From Limimaricola sp964022235 (GTDB taxonomy: Bacteria > Pseudomonadota > Alphaproteobacteria > Rhodobacterales > Rhodobacteraceae), in contig NZ_CAXHZL010000010.1 of assembly GCF_964022235.1 (NCBI RefSeq), positions 92,833-156,832 on the forward strand: a DNA stretch of 64,000 nucleotides. The letters are read 5' to 3'. The position numbers were made by a program, and so were the translations under genes. Each line of letters opens with the position of its first letter. Position 1 is the first letter of the stretch. Shown here piece by piece: positions 42,378 through 51,143 of this stretch. The notes below the pieces were generated by a model that worked only from the letters and a program-made list of their open reading frames with translations, searched no databases and had not been told where the DNA came from.

Positions 42378-42668
42378 TCAAGCGTCGGCGGCAGCGGCCT
42401 TCGCGAGCTCTTTCTTGACCTTCAGAGCGGCATCCGAAAGATCCTCGGCCTTCGCTTTGGTCAGGAAGGCGTCGAGCCCGCCACGGTGATCGACCGAGCG
42501 CAGCGCGTGCGAGGAGATGCGGAATTTGAAGCTGCGGCCCAGCGTGTCCGACAGCATCGTCACATCTTGCAGGTTGGGCAGGAACCGGCGACGGGTCCTG
42601 TTCTTGGCGTGGCTGACATTGTTGCCAGTCATCGGGCCTTTTCCGGTCAGTTCGCAACGGCGCGACAT
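42378..42668 (-). CDS. rpmB: 50S ribosomal protein L28
   Basis: The 96-residue product begins MSRRCELTGKGPMTGNNVSH and contains NRTRRRFLPNLQDV and the SSHALRSVDHRGGLDAFL region of alphaproteobacterial L28. The start at 42668 has a GAAGGATGAGACC ribosome-binding stretch. It is a single gene with its own terminator. Confidence 0.97.
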   Translation of the reverse strand: MSRRCELTGKGPMTGNNVSHAKNRTRRRFLPNLQDVTMLSDTLGRSFKFRISSHALRSVDHRGGLDAFLTKAKAEDLSDAALKVKKELAKAAAADA

Positions 42669-42791
42669 GGTCTCATCCTTCGTGTCTCGGGGCCTGGCAG
42701 AAATCCGCGCCCGGGGGCAGGGATACGGCTTCGGCAACGGGGCCGGGCCATGAATTCGGTCAGGGGGCCTTACGGGGATTCCCGGACCCCG

Positions 42792-43796
42792 TCAAGCGTC
42801 CCGCAGCGCCCGCGCAAGAGGATCGAGCACCGCGCGTGCCGCGGCCGAAGGGGCCGCGCGCCCTGCCTCGACCTCGGCCCGCAGCGCGTCGAGTCGCGCG
42901 GCAAGCTCGGCGTCCGCGGCCAAAAGCGCCTCGATGTCCGCGCGCAGCTCGTCCTCGAACCACTGACCGGCCTGCGCGGCGCGCACCCGCGCCGTCACGC
43001 CGCTCTCACGCCGCCATGCCGCCAGCTTCTCCACCTCGGCCCAAGCCTCCTGCAGCCCCGCACCGGTGTGCGCGGAGATCGCCCGTGCCGCCGGGATGCC
43101 CTCGGGGTCGGTGTCGCGCGTCCGCATCAGCCGCAGCGCGCCCGCGTAATCGGCGCGCGTGCGCATCGCCTGTGCCGCGAGATCGCCATCCGCCTTGTTG
43201 ACCAGCACGAGATCCGCGATTTCCATGATGCCGCGCTTCACGCCTTGCAGCTCATCGCCACCAGCTGGGGCGAGCAGCAGCACGAACACATCCGTCATTC
43301 GCGAGACCAGCGTTTCGGACTGGCCCACGCCGACCGTCTCGACGATGACCACATCAAAGCCCGCCGCCTCGCACAGAAGCATTGCCTCGCGCGTGCGCCG
43401 CGCCACGCCACCCAGCTGTGCTGCGGCGGGGGAGGGGCGGATAAAGGCTGCGCTTTCGCGGCTCAGACGCTCCATCCGCGTCTTGTCGCCCAGGATCGAG
43501 CCGCCCGAACGCGCCGAAGAGGGATCGACCGCCAGCACCGCCACGCGGTGCCCGGTCTCCACGAGCTGTAGCCCCAGCGCCTCGATCACGCTCGATTTGC
43601 CGACGCCCGGCGTGCCTGAAAGCCCGACGCGCAGCGCCGCACGCGACGGATCGGCCAGTCGGTCGAGCAGCGCCTCGGCCGCCGCGCGGTGATCGGTGCG
43701 GGTGCTTTCGACCAGCGTGATCGCCCGCGCCAGCGCCCGCCGTTCGCCCAAGACGATACGCGCGGCCAGATCCTCGATGTCGATGCTCATGCCCAT
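42792..43796 (-). CDS. meaB: Methylmalonyl-CoA mutase-associated GTPase MeaB (ArgK/LAO family)
   Basis: MeaB is a G3E-family GTPase that guards and reloads adenosylcobalamin in methylmalonyl-CoA mutase. The 334-residue product has GLSGTPGVGKSS (P-loop), AVDPSSARSGGSILGDKTRM, FIRPSPAAAQLGGVARRTREAMLLCEAAG, VETVGVGQSE and NKADGD. The start is ATG 43796 or ATG 43790 (MSIDIEDLAARI); no strong ribosome-binding site decides. The mutase is not in the window, but prpE at 52 kb belongs to the same propionate route. Confidence 0.93.
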   Translation of the reverse strand: MGMSIDIEDLAARIVLGERRALARAITLVESTRTDHRAAAEALLDRLADPSRAALRVGLSGTPGVGKSSVIEALGLQLVETGHRVAVLAVDPSSARSGGSILGDKTRMERLSRESAAFIRPSPAAAQLGGVARRTREAMLLCEAAGFDVVIVETVGVGQSETLVSRMTDVFVLLLAPAGGDELQGVKRGIMEIADLVLVNKADGDLAAQAMRTRADYAGALRLMRTRDTDPEGIPAARAISAHTGAGLQEAWAEVEKLAAWRRESGVTARVRAAQAGQWFEDELRADIEALLAADAELAARLDALRAEVEAGRAAPSAAARAVLDPLARALRDA

Positions 43797-43827
43797 TTGT
43801 CGCGGGGCGGGGGCGGTCTGTCCAGAG

Positions 43828-44127
43828 TTAGCGGCAGATCGCCTCGGCCCGGTCGGCGAAGGCTTTGTAGCGGTTCCAGAACGCGGAGGTGCCGTCGCCC
43901 TGTCGCGTGTCCTGCGCCTTTTGCGGGTCCTTGAAGAACTTGGCCGCCCGCCGCTGTTCGCTGCCCGACAGCGTCGCGTCGGCGGCACCTTGCACGCAAG
44001 AGCACAGCGAGGCGTTCGCCCCCGGCCTGCCGCTCGCTTCGCAAGCACGGCTGATCGCGCCCGAAGGTTGCCCGCCGCCGCAGGCCGCCAGTGCCGTAAG
44101 CGCGATGATGGAAAATGTGATGCGCAT
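43828..44127 (-). CDS. Small putative lipoprotein
   Basis: The 99-residue product has a short signal peptide ending in a LAAC lipobox (MRITFSIIALTALAACGGG), then a helical part ASLCSCVQGAADATLSGSEQ and RRAAKFFKDPQKAQDTRQ with three Cys in all. Homologues in the Rhodobacteraceae are sometimes labelled arginine transporter, but nothing in the sequence supports transport. The start is ATG 44127. It ends 31 bp before the meaB start on the same strand. Confidence 0.75.
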   Translation of the reverse strand: MRITFSIIALTALAACGGGQPSGAISRACEASGRPGANASLCSCVQGAADATLSGSEQRRAAKFFKDPQKAQDTRQGDGTSAFWNRYKAFADRAEAICR

Positions 44128-44300
44128 GCCCGTATCCCCGTCTGACCGGCCCGGGTTCTGCCCGGATCGCGGTGCTGCTCTGCCGGGCGCCAAGATGCCG
44201 CAGTCCGCGCGCAGGCGCAATTCGACCGTATCGCCTGCGTCGCATGCACCCCTCACGATGGCGTGAGCGGGCAACCTTCGCCCATGCCCGCGCGGCCCCA

Positions 44301-44329
44301 TTGACCGAAGGCCCGAACCCCTGCATATG
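44301..44329 (+). promoter_or_regulatory. lepA promoter, leaderless layout
   Basis: TTGACC (44301-44306), a 17-bp spacer and CATATG (44324-44329) predict transcription starting at about 44336, exactly the A of the lepA ATG. Confidence 0.6.
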
Positions 44330-44335
44330 CGGGCC

Positions 44336-46135
44336 ATGACCGAGCTTTCGCACATCCGCAACTTCTCCATCGTGGCGCATATCGACCACGGTAAATCGAC
44401 GCTTGCCGACCGGCTGATTCAGTCGACCGGAACGGTGCAGGACCGCGAGATGAAGGCCCAGCTGCTCGACAGCATGGACATCGAGCGCGAGCGCGGTATC
44501 ACCATCAAGGCGCAGACCGTCCGCATCGACTACAAGGCGCTCAACGGCGAGACCTACGTGCTCAACCTGATCGACACCCCCGGTCACGTCGACTTCGCCT
44601 ACGAGGTCTCCCGCTCCATGCGCGCGGTCGAAGGCTCTTTGCTGGTCGTCGATTCGACCCAAGGGGTCGAGGCGCAGACGCTCGCCAACGTCTATCACGC
44701 GCTCGACGCGGATCACGAGATCGTCCCGGTGCTCAACAAGATCGACCTGCCGGCCTCCGAGCCGGACCGGATCAAGGAGCAGATCGAGGACGTGATCGGC
44801 ATCGACGCCTCCGAGGCGATGCTGGTCTCGGCCAAGACCGGCGAGGGCATCCGCGAGACGCTCGAGGCCATCGTCCACCGCCTTCCGGCTCCCAAGGGCG
44901 ACCGCAACGCGCCGCTCAAGGCGATGCTGGTCGACAGCTGGTACGACCTCTACCTGGGCGTCGTGGTCCTCGTGCGGATCATGGACGGCGTGCTGAAAAA
45001 GAACGACCGCATCACCTTCATGCAGAACGGCACCGTGCATCAGGTCGACCGGATCGGCGTGTTCAAGCCGGGCATGCTGCCGGTCGATGAACTGGGGCCG
45101 GGCGAGATCGGTTTCCTGACCGCCTCGATCAAGCAGGTGCGCGACACCAAGGTCGGCGACACCATCACCCACGAGAAGAAGGGCGCCACGACGCCGCTGC
45201 CGGGCTTTGCGCCGTCGGTGCCGGTGGTGTTCTGCGGGCTGTTCCCGGTGGATTCGGCCGAGTTCGAAGACTTGCGCAACGCGATCGAGAAACTCGCGCT
45301 CAACGACGCCTCCTTCTCCTACGAGATGGAGACCTCGGCGGCGCTGGGCTTCGGCTTCCGCTGCGGTTTCCTCGGGCTGCTGCACCTCGAGGTGATCCGC
45401 GACCGGATCGACCGCGAGTATGACATCGACCTGATCACCACAGCACCTTCGGTGGTCTACAAGCTGCACATGCGCGACGGCGAGGTGCGCGAGCTGCACA
45501 ACCCCGCCGACATGCCCGACCTCACCCATGTCGACCATATCGAAGAGCCGCGGATCAAGGCGACGATCATGGTCCCCGACGACTACTTGGGCGACGTGCT
45601 CAAGCTCTGTCAGGACCGGCGCGGCATCCAAGAGGAGCTGACCTACGCGGGCTCGCGTCCGCTGGTGGTCTACGACCTGCCGCTCAACGAGGTGGTGTTC
45701 GACTTCTACGACCGGCTGAAATCGGTGACCAAGGGCTATGCCTCCTTCGATTACCAGATCACCGGCTACAGGCAGGACAACCTCGTGAAGATGTCGATCC
45801 TTGTCAACGACGAGCCGGTCGACGCGCTGTCGATGATGGTGCACCGCGACCGCGCCGAGATGCGGGGCCGGGCGATGGTGGAAAAGCTCAAGGAGCTGAT
45901 CCCCCGCCACATGTTCAAGATCCCGATCCAGGCCGCGATCGGCGGCAAGGTCATCGCCCGCGAGACGCTCTCGGCGATGCGCAAGGACGTGACCGCCAAG
46001 TGTTATGGCGGCGACGCGACCCGCAAGCGCAAGCTGCTGGACAAGCAGAAGGCGGGCAAGAAGAAGATGCGCCAGTTCGGGAAGGTCGACATTCCGCAGG
46101 AGGCGTTCATCTCGGCGCTGAAGATGGATAGTTGA
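44336..46135 (+). CDS. lepA: Elongation factor 4 (LepA)
   Basis: LepA is a ribosomal GTPase that acts during translation stress and initiation. The 599-residue product has the G1 loop AHIDHGKST (14-22), G2 ERERGITIKAQTV, G3 DTPGHVDF, NKIDLP, and the LepA-specific C-terminal domain with MRKDVTAKCYGGDATRKRKLLDKQK. The start is set at ATG 44336 because family members are about 600 residues and because the promoter's -10 box overlaps the in-frame ATG at 44327. It is monocistronic. Confidence 0.97.
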   Translation: MTELSHIRNFSIVAHIDHGKSTLADRLIQSTGTVQDREMKAQLLDSMDIERERGITIKAQTVRIDYKALNGETYVLNLIDTPGHVDFAYEVSRSMRAVEGSLLVVDSTQGVEAQTLANVYHALDADHEIVPVLNKIDLPASEPDRIKEQIEDVIGIDASEAMLVSAKTGEGIRETLEAIVHRLPAPKGDRNAPLKAMLVDSWYDLYLGVVVLVRIMDGVLKKNDRITFMQNGTVHQVDRIGVFKPGMLPVDELGPGEIGFLTASIKQVRDTKVGDTITHEKKGATTPLPGFAPSVPVVFCGLFPVDSAEFEDLRNAIEKLALNDASFSYEMETSAALGFGFRCGFLGLLHLEVIRDRIDREYDIDLITTAPSVVYKLHMRDGEVRELHNPADMPDLTHVDHIEEPRIKATIMVPDDYLGDVLKLCQDRRGIQEELTYAGSRPLVVYDLPLNEVVFDFYDRLKSVTKGYASFDYQITGYRQDNLVKMSILVNDEPVDALSMMVHRDRAEMRGRAMVEKLKELIPRHMFKIPIQAAIGGKVIARETLSAMRKDVTAKCYGGDATRKRKLLDKQKAGKKKMRQFGKVDIPQEAFISALKMDS

Positions 46136-46146
46136 TTAGATAAAAC

Positions 46147-46758
46147 TTAGGCCCCTTCCTCTGGGATTGAGATAATTGCCTCAATGTTTCCGCTTGAGCC
46201 TTCGGTGTAGGTAATATTCACATCTTCTTGGCTGAGCGCCACACCACTCCCCGCTATCCCGAATAGAGATTCAATTTCAGAGGAAATCTCCTCAGCGGAG
46301 TTGAACTGAATTGTTGCGAAGTATTCGCCGTCTGGGCTCAGCGATAGCTCTGTGATCGTTCCGACCTGTTCGTAGGTATTGTCGAAAACTGGAACCCTTG
46401 GCTCCGAATCTGCAACAATAGAGATGGGGTTAATTGGAGGCTCTTCGCCGCCGCAATCACTCGAAGTCGCCTGAAGCTGAGAGAAGTCGACTTTCATTTT
46501 CTCGCCGTCGCAGTCGACAAAGTTAAATCCTGTAGAGACCTGTATTTCTTTTGATAACTTTGTACCGACGCGCGGACGGCCGTCGTTTTCTAGAGAAAAA
46601 AATTGCGTCTCTCCACGCACAACGCCAGATATTTCGGTTTGAGAAGTGGATTGACTAGGGATTGAAGCGGCTATCAATCCATAAAGGGCTAGTATTTTTC
46701 TTGATGAATGTAGGTAAATATAGCTCTTCTGCTTCCCTTGTTCAGGCGAATTACCCAT
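46147..46758 (-). CDS. Hypothetical protein with possible signal sequence, in AT-rich patch
   Basis: The 203-residue product has a hydrophobic stretch near residues 22-38 (ILALYGLIAASIPSQS) that may be a signal peptide or anchor. Then follows an acidic, beta-rich body with one Cys pair region (FVDCDGEKMKVDF ... SSDCGGEEPP). Codon use is clearly AT-richer than all neighbours. Its 5' end overlaps the preceding membrane-protein gene by 70 bp. No family was recognised, and an acquired origin is likely. Confidence 0.6.
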   Translation of the reverse strand: MGNSPEQGKQKSYIYLHSSRKILALYGLIAASIPSQSTSQTEISGVVRGETQFFSLENDGRPRVGTKLSKEIQVSTGFNFVDCDGEKMKVDFSQLQATSSDCGGEEPPINPISIVADSEPRVPVFDNTYEQVGTITELSLSPDGEYFATIQFNSAEEISSEIESLFGIAGSGVALSQEDVNITYTEGSSGNIEAIISIPEEGA

Positions 46759-47269
46759 TTATCTTTTGCCCTCCTGCTAAATACACCTGCCAAGAACATA
46801 GTGTCAGAATTTGAGGTGAGATATATTATCTCTGCTTGCTCTCGTATTACGTCAAGGGCCGATTGATCTTCACTGGCAATTTTCAAGTACTTGACGCGGG
46901 GAGTTGTTCCAATTCTCGATTTTGCCTCTTGATACCCGTACGCTGAGCTTAAAAATGCAACAGGCGCAGCCATTGAAATTAGTATCAGTAGTATGTAAGG
47001 GGCAGCCGATTTCTTTAGGTTATCAAGACTTACGCCTACGCAAAAAGATATAAGGGCGGTAGCGAATAGAAATGCCCCGTACAATATTCCATGCCTGTAG
47101 ATGAACGCGAATATTGACGAGAAGGAGCTAGACAGAACATCATATAAGCTTAAGTCCAGCTCCTTTGTTGCTATTCCGTATATTCCGAAGTAGCCAGATA
47201 GAGGAGCCCAATAATATAGATAGCTGCAGTTATCGCCGCAATAAAGGTTGCAGCATAAAATTCTCTCAT
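46689..47269 (-). pseudogene. Hypothetical membrane protein, apparently frameshifted, in AT-rich patch
   Basis: The ATG at 47269 opens a frame that begins MREFYAATFIAAITAAIYII and stops at TAG (47171-47173) after 32 codons. The other frame, open across the same place, continues with IATKELDLSLYDVLSSSF, FAFIYRHGILYGAFLFATAL and a further hydrophobic helix YILLILISMAAPVAFLSSAYG, to a basic end at 46689. Joined, they give a three-helix membrane protein of about 190 residues. So there is either a frameshift around 47170-47200, a programmed slip, or a sequencing error. A shorter gene from a TTG at 47084 is the alternative. Confidence 0.55.
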
Positions 47270-47378
47270 CTGATTTCTGTTGTCGCTCAGTTCATGTGAG
47301 TATATGCCTTAGTATTATTTTTTCTCCATCATTAGTCAATGTCCTGCATCGTAGGAGCGGAGTTCTAGCATCGCTAGC

Positions 47379-47588
47379 TCACACCCGCCCACTCTTCTCC
47401 TGCAACACATCGATCCGCTCACTGGCCTCGGCCTTGGTCAGCCCGTCATCGAACTCTTCCCCGGCCTCCTCGCTCAGCGTCTTGAGATAGCTCGCCTGCG
47501 CGCCGGTCATCGGCTCGTCGCCGGTGACCCAATCCTCGGGGTTCTTCTCGGCGTTGCCCTGCGGGTGGCTCTTGGGGTTGTCGGTCAT
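47379..47588 (-). CDS. DUF3072 domain protein, copy 1
   Basis: The 69-residue acidic protein contains the DUF3072 core (DEPMTGAQASYLKTLSEEAG, then EEFDDGLTKAEASERIDVLQ), predicted as two helices. The start is ATG 47588 with AGGAG seven bases upstream; an ATG nine codons earlier is possible. The function of the family is unknown; its size and charge resemble stress-induced small proteins. A paralogue lies at 55570. Confidence 0.85.
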   Translation of the reverse strand: MTDNPKSHPQGNAEKNPEDWVTGDEPMTGAQASYLKTLSEEAGEEFDDGLTKAEASERIDVLQEKSGRV

Positions 47589-47676
47589 GTCACGATCTCC
47601 TGTGTTGGAGTTCATGTAATGTTCCGCGCGCCGAAGCGTTCCCCGTGCCGATGATCACACCGGCGCGAGGCGGGTC

Positions 47677-48426
47677 TCAGTCTTCCAGAAAGCCCCTGAC
47701 CGCCGTCTCGACCTCGCGCGGTTTTTCCGCGTGCAGCCAGTGCCCGGCGCCCTCGATCACCTCGAAGCTCGGCTCGGCGAACAGCGCGTGGATTGCATCG
47801 TGGCGCTCTTCGCCCACGTAGTTCGAGTTCGCCCCCGACAGGAACAGGGCGGGGCCGTCGAACCGCCCTTCGACCTCCGGGAAGCCCAGAATGGTCTCCA
47901 TGTCGCGCTCCAGCACATCGAGGTTCAGCTTCCAGCGCTTCTCTTGCAGGTCCAGCGACTGCAAAAAGAACGCCGCCGTCGCGGCCTCCAGATCGCCCAT
48001 CATCTCGGTCGCCTCCGCCCGGCTGGCGATGGCCTCAAGATCGACCTGCTTCATCTTGCGGATGTTGTCGATCTGATCGTGGCCATAGGCCACCGGCGCG
48101 ATGTCGGCGACGACGAGGCGGCGCACGAGATCGGGCCGGGTGAGGGCGAGGACCATCGACGCCTTGCCGCCCATGGAGTGGCCGAGCACGTCCGCGGCCC
48201 CGTGTGCCTCCAGCACCTCGGCCAGATCCTCGGCCATGCCGAAATAGTCGTGGGTCTCGGTCCAATGGCTGTCGCCGTGGTTGCGCATGTCGACGGCGAT
48301 GACCTGTCGGTCCTCGCCCAGACGGCGCGCGATGACGCCCCAGTTGCGGGCCGATCCGAACAGGCCATGGACGATCACAAGGGGCGGGCGGTCGGAGGGC
48401 TCTCCGGTGAGAATGGTGTTCAGCAT
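47677..48426 (-). CDS. Alpha/beta-hydrolase (YbfF-like esterase)
   Basis: The 249-residue protein has the oxyanion region VIVHGLFGSARNWGVIARRL, nucleophile elbow GHSMGG (S84) and the catalytic His in GAGHWLHAEKP (H229). This is the YbfF/PldB-like esterase group, with activity on short acyl esters or acyl-CoA. The start is ATG 48426; a TACAAC six bases upstream could be a -10 box, which would make this mRNA leaderless as well. No signal peptide is seen. Confidence 0.9.
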   Translation of the reverse strand: MLNTILTGEPSDRPPLVIVHGLFGSARNWGVIARRLGEDRQVIAVDMRNHGDSHWTETHDYFGMAEDLAEVLEAHGAADVLGHSMGGKASMVLALTRPDLVRRLVVADIAPVAYGHDQIDNIRKMKQVDLEAIASRAEATEMMGDLEAATAAFFLQSLDLQEKRWKLNLDVLERDMETILGFPEVEGRFDGPALFLSGANSNYVGEERHDAIHALFAEPSFEVIEGAGHWLHAEKPREVETAVRGFLED

Positions 48427-48480
48427 GGGGGAGTTGTAGCGCAGGTGGCGCAAGACGCCACCCCCGCCGCGTGTCGCCCA

Positions 48481-48509
48481 TTGAGTGAGGCGCGCGGGGG
48501 CGCTAACAA
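48481..48509 (+). promoter_or_regulatory. Promoter placed for a leaderless transcript (gene at 48515)
   Basis: TTGAGT (48481-48486), a 17-bp spacer and TAACAA (48504-48509) lie five bases before the ATG at 48515, so the transcript would start at or inside the start codon. Confidence 0.5.
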
Positions 48510-48514
48510 AAGGG

Positions 48515-48889
48515 ATGGACCGCACCACGATAACCGGCTGGACGCGCGAGATTTCCCGGCTTCTGTCCGACAGGGCAGGCGTCGAGGGACGCTCGCTTGG
48601 CGACCGGCTCGACCGCGCCGCCCCGGCCCTGCCGCCCGAGATCCTGTCGCGCGCGCGCTTCCTTGCCGCCGCCGAGGCCGTGGCGCGGATGCCCGGCCGG
48701 GCCGAGGCGATCGACATGGAGCGGGTGGAGACGGCCTATGTCACCGTGCAGAGCTGGCTGATGGCCGAGGAGCCGGACGAGCTGCGTCATGCGCTCAGGC
48801 GGGCCGTGTGGATCAAGCGGGCGCGCTCGGTCGCCACGATCCTCATCGCCGCGGCGATCGCGGCGGTGTTGTGGCGCGAGGTCCTCTGA
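48515..48889 (+). CDS. Hypothetical tail-anchored protein
   Basis: The 124-residue protein has a soluble helical part (TREISRLLSDRAGVEGRSLG ... ETAYVTVQSWLMAEEPDELR) and one C-terminal membrane helix (SVATILIAAAIAAVLW) with the end in or near the membrane. The start ATG 48515 fits the upstream promoter; an earlier ATG in the same frame would precede the -10 box. It converges with glyA, 16 bp away. No family was recognised. Confidence 0.65.
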   Translation: MDRTTITGWTREISRLLSDRAGVEGRSLGDRLDRAAPALPPEILSRARFLAAAEAVARMPGRAEAIDMERVETAYVTVQSWLMAEEPDELRHALRRAVWIKRARSVATILIAAAIAAVLWREVL

Positions 48890-48905
48890 CCCCGCGCCGA
48901 CGTTC

Positions 48906-50201
48906 TCAGAGGTTCGGGTAGAGCGGGAAGCGCTGGCACAGCTCTTCGACTTCGCCGCGCACCTTCGCCTCGACATCCGCGTTGCCTTCGGCGCCGTTGG
49001 CGGCAAGGCCTTCGGTCACTTCGACGATCCAGTCGGCGATCTGCCGGAACTCGGCCTCACCAAAGCCGCGCGTCGTGCCCGCGGGCGAGCCGAGACGGAT
49101 GCCGGAGGTGATCGCGGGCTTTTCGGGGTCGAAGGGGATGCCGTTCTTGTTGCAGGTGATGTTGGCGCGGCCCAAAGCGTCCTCGGTGGCGTTGCCCTTC
49201 ACGCCCTTGGGGCGCAGGTCGACGAGCATCAGGTGGCTGTCGGTGCCGCCGGTGACGATGTCGAGCCCGCCCTTCATAAGCTGGTCGGCGAGCGCCTGGG
49301 CGTTCTTCACGACCTGCTCCTGATAGGCCTTGAACTCGGGACGCAGCGCCTCGCCGAAGGCCACGGCCTTGCCAGCGATGACATGCATGAGCGGGCCGCC
49401 CTGAATGCCCGGGAAGATCGCCGAGTTGACCTTCTTGGCGATGGCCTCGTCATTGGTGAGGATCATGCCGCCGCGCGGGCCGCGCAGGGTCTTGTGCGTC
49501 GTGGTGGTGGCGACATGGGCGTGCGGGAAGGGCGAGGGGTAGATGCCCGCGGCCACGAGGCCCGCGAAATGCGCCATGTCGACGAGCAGGATCGCACCGA
49601 CGCTGTCGGCGATCTCGCGCATGCGGGCGAAATCGATGATGCGCGGAATGGCCGAGCCGCCGGCGATCAGCATCTTGGGGCTGTGCTCGGTGGCGAGGCT
49701 CTGGATCTGGTCATAGTCGATCTGCTGGTCCTGCTGGCGCACGCCGTACTGGACCGCGTTGAACCACTTGCCCGACTGGTTCGGCTTGGCGCCGTGCGTC
49801 AGGTGGCCGCCCGCATCAAGGCTCATGCCGAGGATGGTGTCGCCGGGCTGCAAGAGCGCCTGAAACACGCCTTGGTTCGCCTGGGAGCCGGAGTTCGGCT
49901 GCACGTTTGCGAAGTCGCAGGAGAAGAGCTCTTTGGCGCGGTTGATGGCGAGGTTCTCGGCCACGTCGGCGAACTCGCAGCCGCCATAGTAGCGACGGCC
50001 CGGATAGCCTTCGGCGTATTTGTTGGTGAGCACCGAGCCTTGGGCCTCGAGCACGGCGGCCGAGACGATGTTCTCGCTGGCGATCAGCTCGATCTCGTGG
50101 CGCTGACGGCCAAGCTCGTCGGTGATCGCTTTCGCGAGCTCGGGGTCGCGGGTGGCGAGCTTTTCGGTGAAAAAGCCGTCGTCGCGGGTGGAAGCGGTCA
50201 T
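48906..50201 (-). CDS. glyA: Serine hydroxymethyltransferase
   Basis: GlyA interconverts serine and glycine with tetrahydrofolate and PLP, feeding one-carbon units. The 431-residue product has IASENIVSAAVLEAQGSVLTNKYAEGYPG, the PLP lysine K237 in TTTTHKTLRGPRGG and the C-terminal GEAEFRQIADWIVEVTEGL. The start is ATG 50201 with an ACGAGGTG ribosome-binding stretch; a GTG three codons upstream is an alternative. It is divergent from nadK across 170 bp in which no known riboswitch was recognised. Confidence 0.97.
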   Translation of the reverse strand: MTASTRDDGFFTEKLATRDPELAKAITDELGRQRHEIELIASENIVSAAVLEAQGSVLTNKYAEGYPGRRYYGGCEFADVAENLAINRAKELFSCDFANVQPNSGSQANQGVFQALLQPGDTILGMSLDAGGHLTHGAKPNQSGKWFNAVQYGVRQQDQQIDYDQIQSLATEHSPKMLIAGGSAIPRIIDFARMREIADSVGAILLVDMAHFAGLVAAGIYPSPFPHAHVATTTTHKTLRGPRGGMILTNDEAIAKKVNSAIFPGIQGGPLMHVIAGKAVAFGEALRPEFKAYQEQVVKNAQALADQLMKGGLDIVTGGTDSHLMLVDLRPKGVKGNATEDALGRANITCNKNGIPFDPEKPAITSGIRLGSPAGTTRGFGEAEFRQIADWIVEVTEGLAANGAEGNADVEAKVRGEVEELCQRFPLYPNL

Positions 50202-50371
50202 CTCGGACACCTCGTGAGGGGTTGCGTCGCGGCTCTCTTAACCCAGCGACAAGAGGGCCAAAAGCCCCGAAACCGTCGTGAGGAGAGCCGTTCGCGGCGA
50301 AACGGTGTGCGGCTTGCGTTTCGCGGGTCCGTGGCCGACAACCTAGGGGCAACATCGGGGGGGAGAGAGAC

Positions 50372-51136
50372 TTGGGCACCGACCGCATCGCCTTTCTGGC
50401 CAGCGAGACCAACGTCGCGCAAGAGACGCGCGAGCGGCTCGCGGCGCGCTACGGCGACAGCCCGCTCGACGAGGCCGACATCGTCGTGGCGCTCGGTGGC
50501 GACGGCTTCATGTTGCAGACGCTGCATGCGACCGAAGGGCTCGACCTGCCGGTTTACGGGATGAACCGGGGCACCGTGGGCTTTTTGATGAACGCGTTCT
50601 CCGAGGACGACCTGCCCGAGCGGCTGGCGGCGGCCGAGGAGGCGATCGTCAATCCGCTCGCCATGACCGCCGAAACCGCCTCGGGAGAGGTGCACCGGGG
50701 CCTTGGCATCAACGAGGTAAGCCTGCTGCGCGCGGGACCGCAGGCGGCCAAACTCAAGGTCATCGTCGATGGGCGGGTTCGTCTCGAAGAGCTGGTCTGC
50801 GACGGCGCGCTTCTGGCGACACCCGCGGGATCGACCGCCTACAACTACTCGGCTTACGGCCCGATCCTGCCGATCGGGGCCGATGTTCTGGCGCTCACCG
50901 CCATCGCGCCGTTTCGCCCGCGACGCTGGCGCGGCGCCTTGTTGCCCACCAGCGCCACGGTGCGCTTCGAGGTGCTGGAGCCCGAAAAGCGCCCGGTGAT
51001 GGCCGATGCCGACAGCCGGCTCGTGCGCGACGTGATCGCGGTCGAGATCCGCTCCGAGCCGCGCGTGCGGCATCGGATCCTGTTCGATCCCGGCCATGGG
51101 TTGGAGGAACGCCTGATCCGCGAGCAGTTCGCCTGA
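50372..51136 (+). CDS. nadK: NAD kinase
   Basis: NadK phosphorylates NAD to NADP. The 254-residue product has the GGDGFML motif (42-48, with D44), NRGTVGFLMN and the GSTAYNYSAYGPILP loop. A TTG start at 50372 follows GGGGGGAGAGAGAC, a strong ribosome-binding site; no ATG nearby fits better. It ends 7 bp before the converging prpE stop. Confidence 0.94.
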   Translation: MGTDRIAFLASETNVAQETRERLAARYGDSPLDEADIVVALGGDGFMLQTLHATEGLDLPVYGMNRGTVGFLMNAFSEDDLPERLAAAEEAIVNPLAMTAETASGEVHRGLGINEVSLLRAGPQAAKLKVIVDGRVRLEELVCDGALLATPAGSTAYNYSAYGPILPIGADVLALTAIAPFRPRRWRGALLPTSATVRFEVLEPEKRPVMADADSRLVRDVIAVEIRSEPRVRHRILFDPGHGLEERLIREQFA

Positions 51137-51143
51137 ACCGGCC

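Noticed and set aside
44327..44335. Upstream in-frame ATG as the lepA start
   Set aside because: It falls in the predicted -10 box, and the next ATG gives the usual LepA length.
46690..46712. A GAGTATTT-like string (TAGTATTTTTCTTGATGAA)
   Set aside because: It lies inside a coding frame of the AT-rich patch and differs at the first position, so it was not counted as a fifth copy of the dispersed element.
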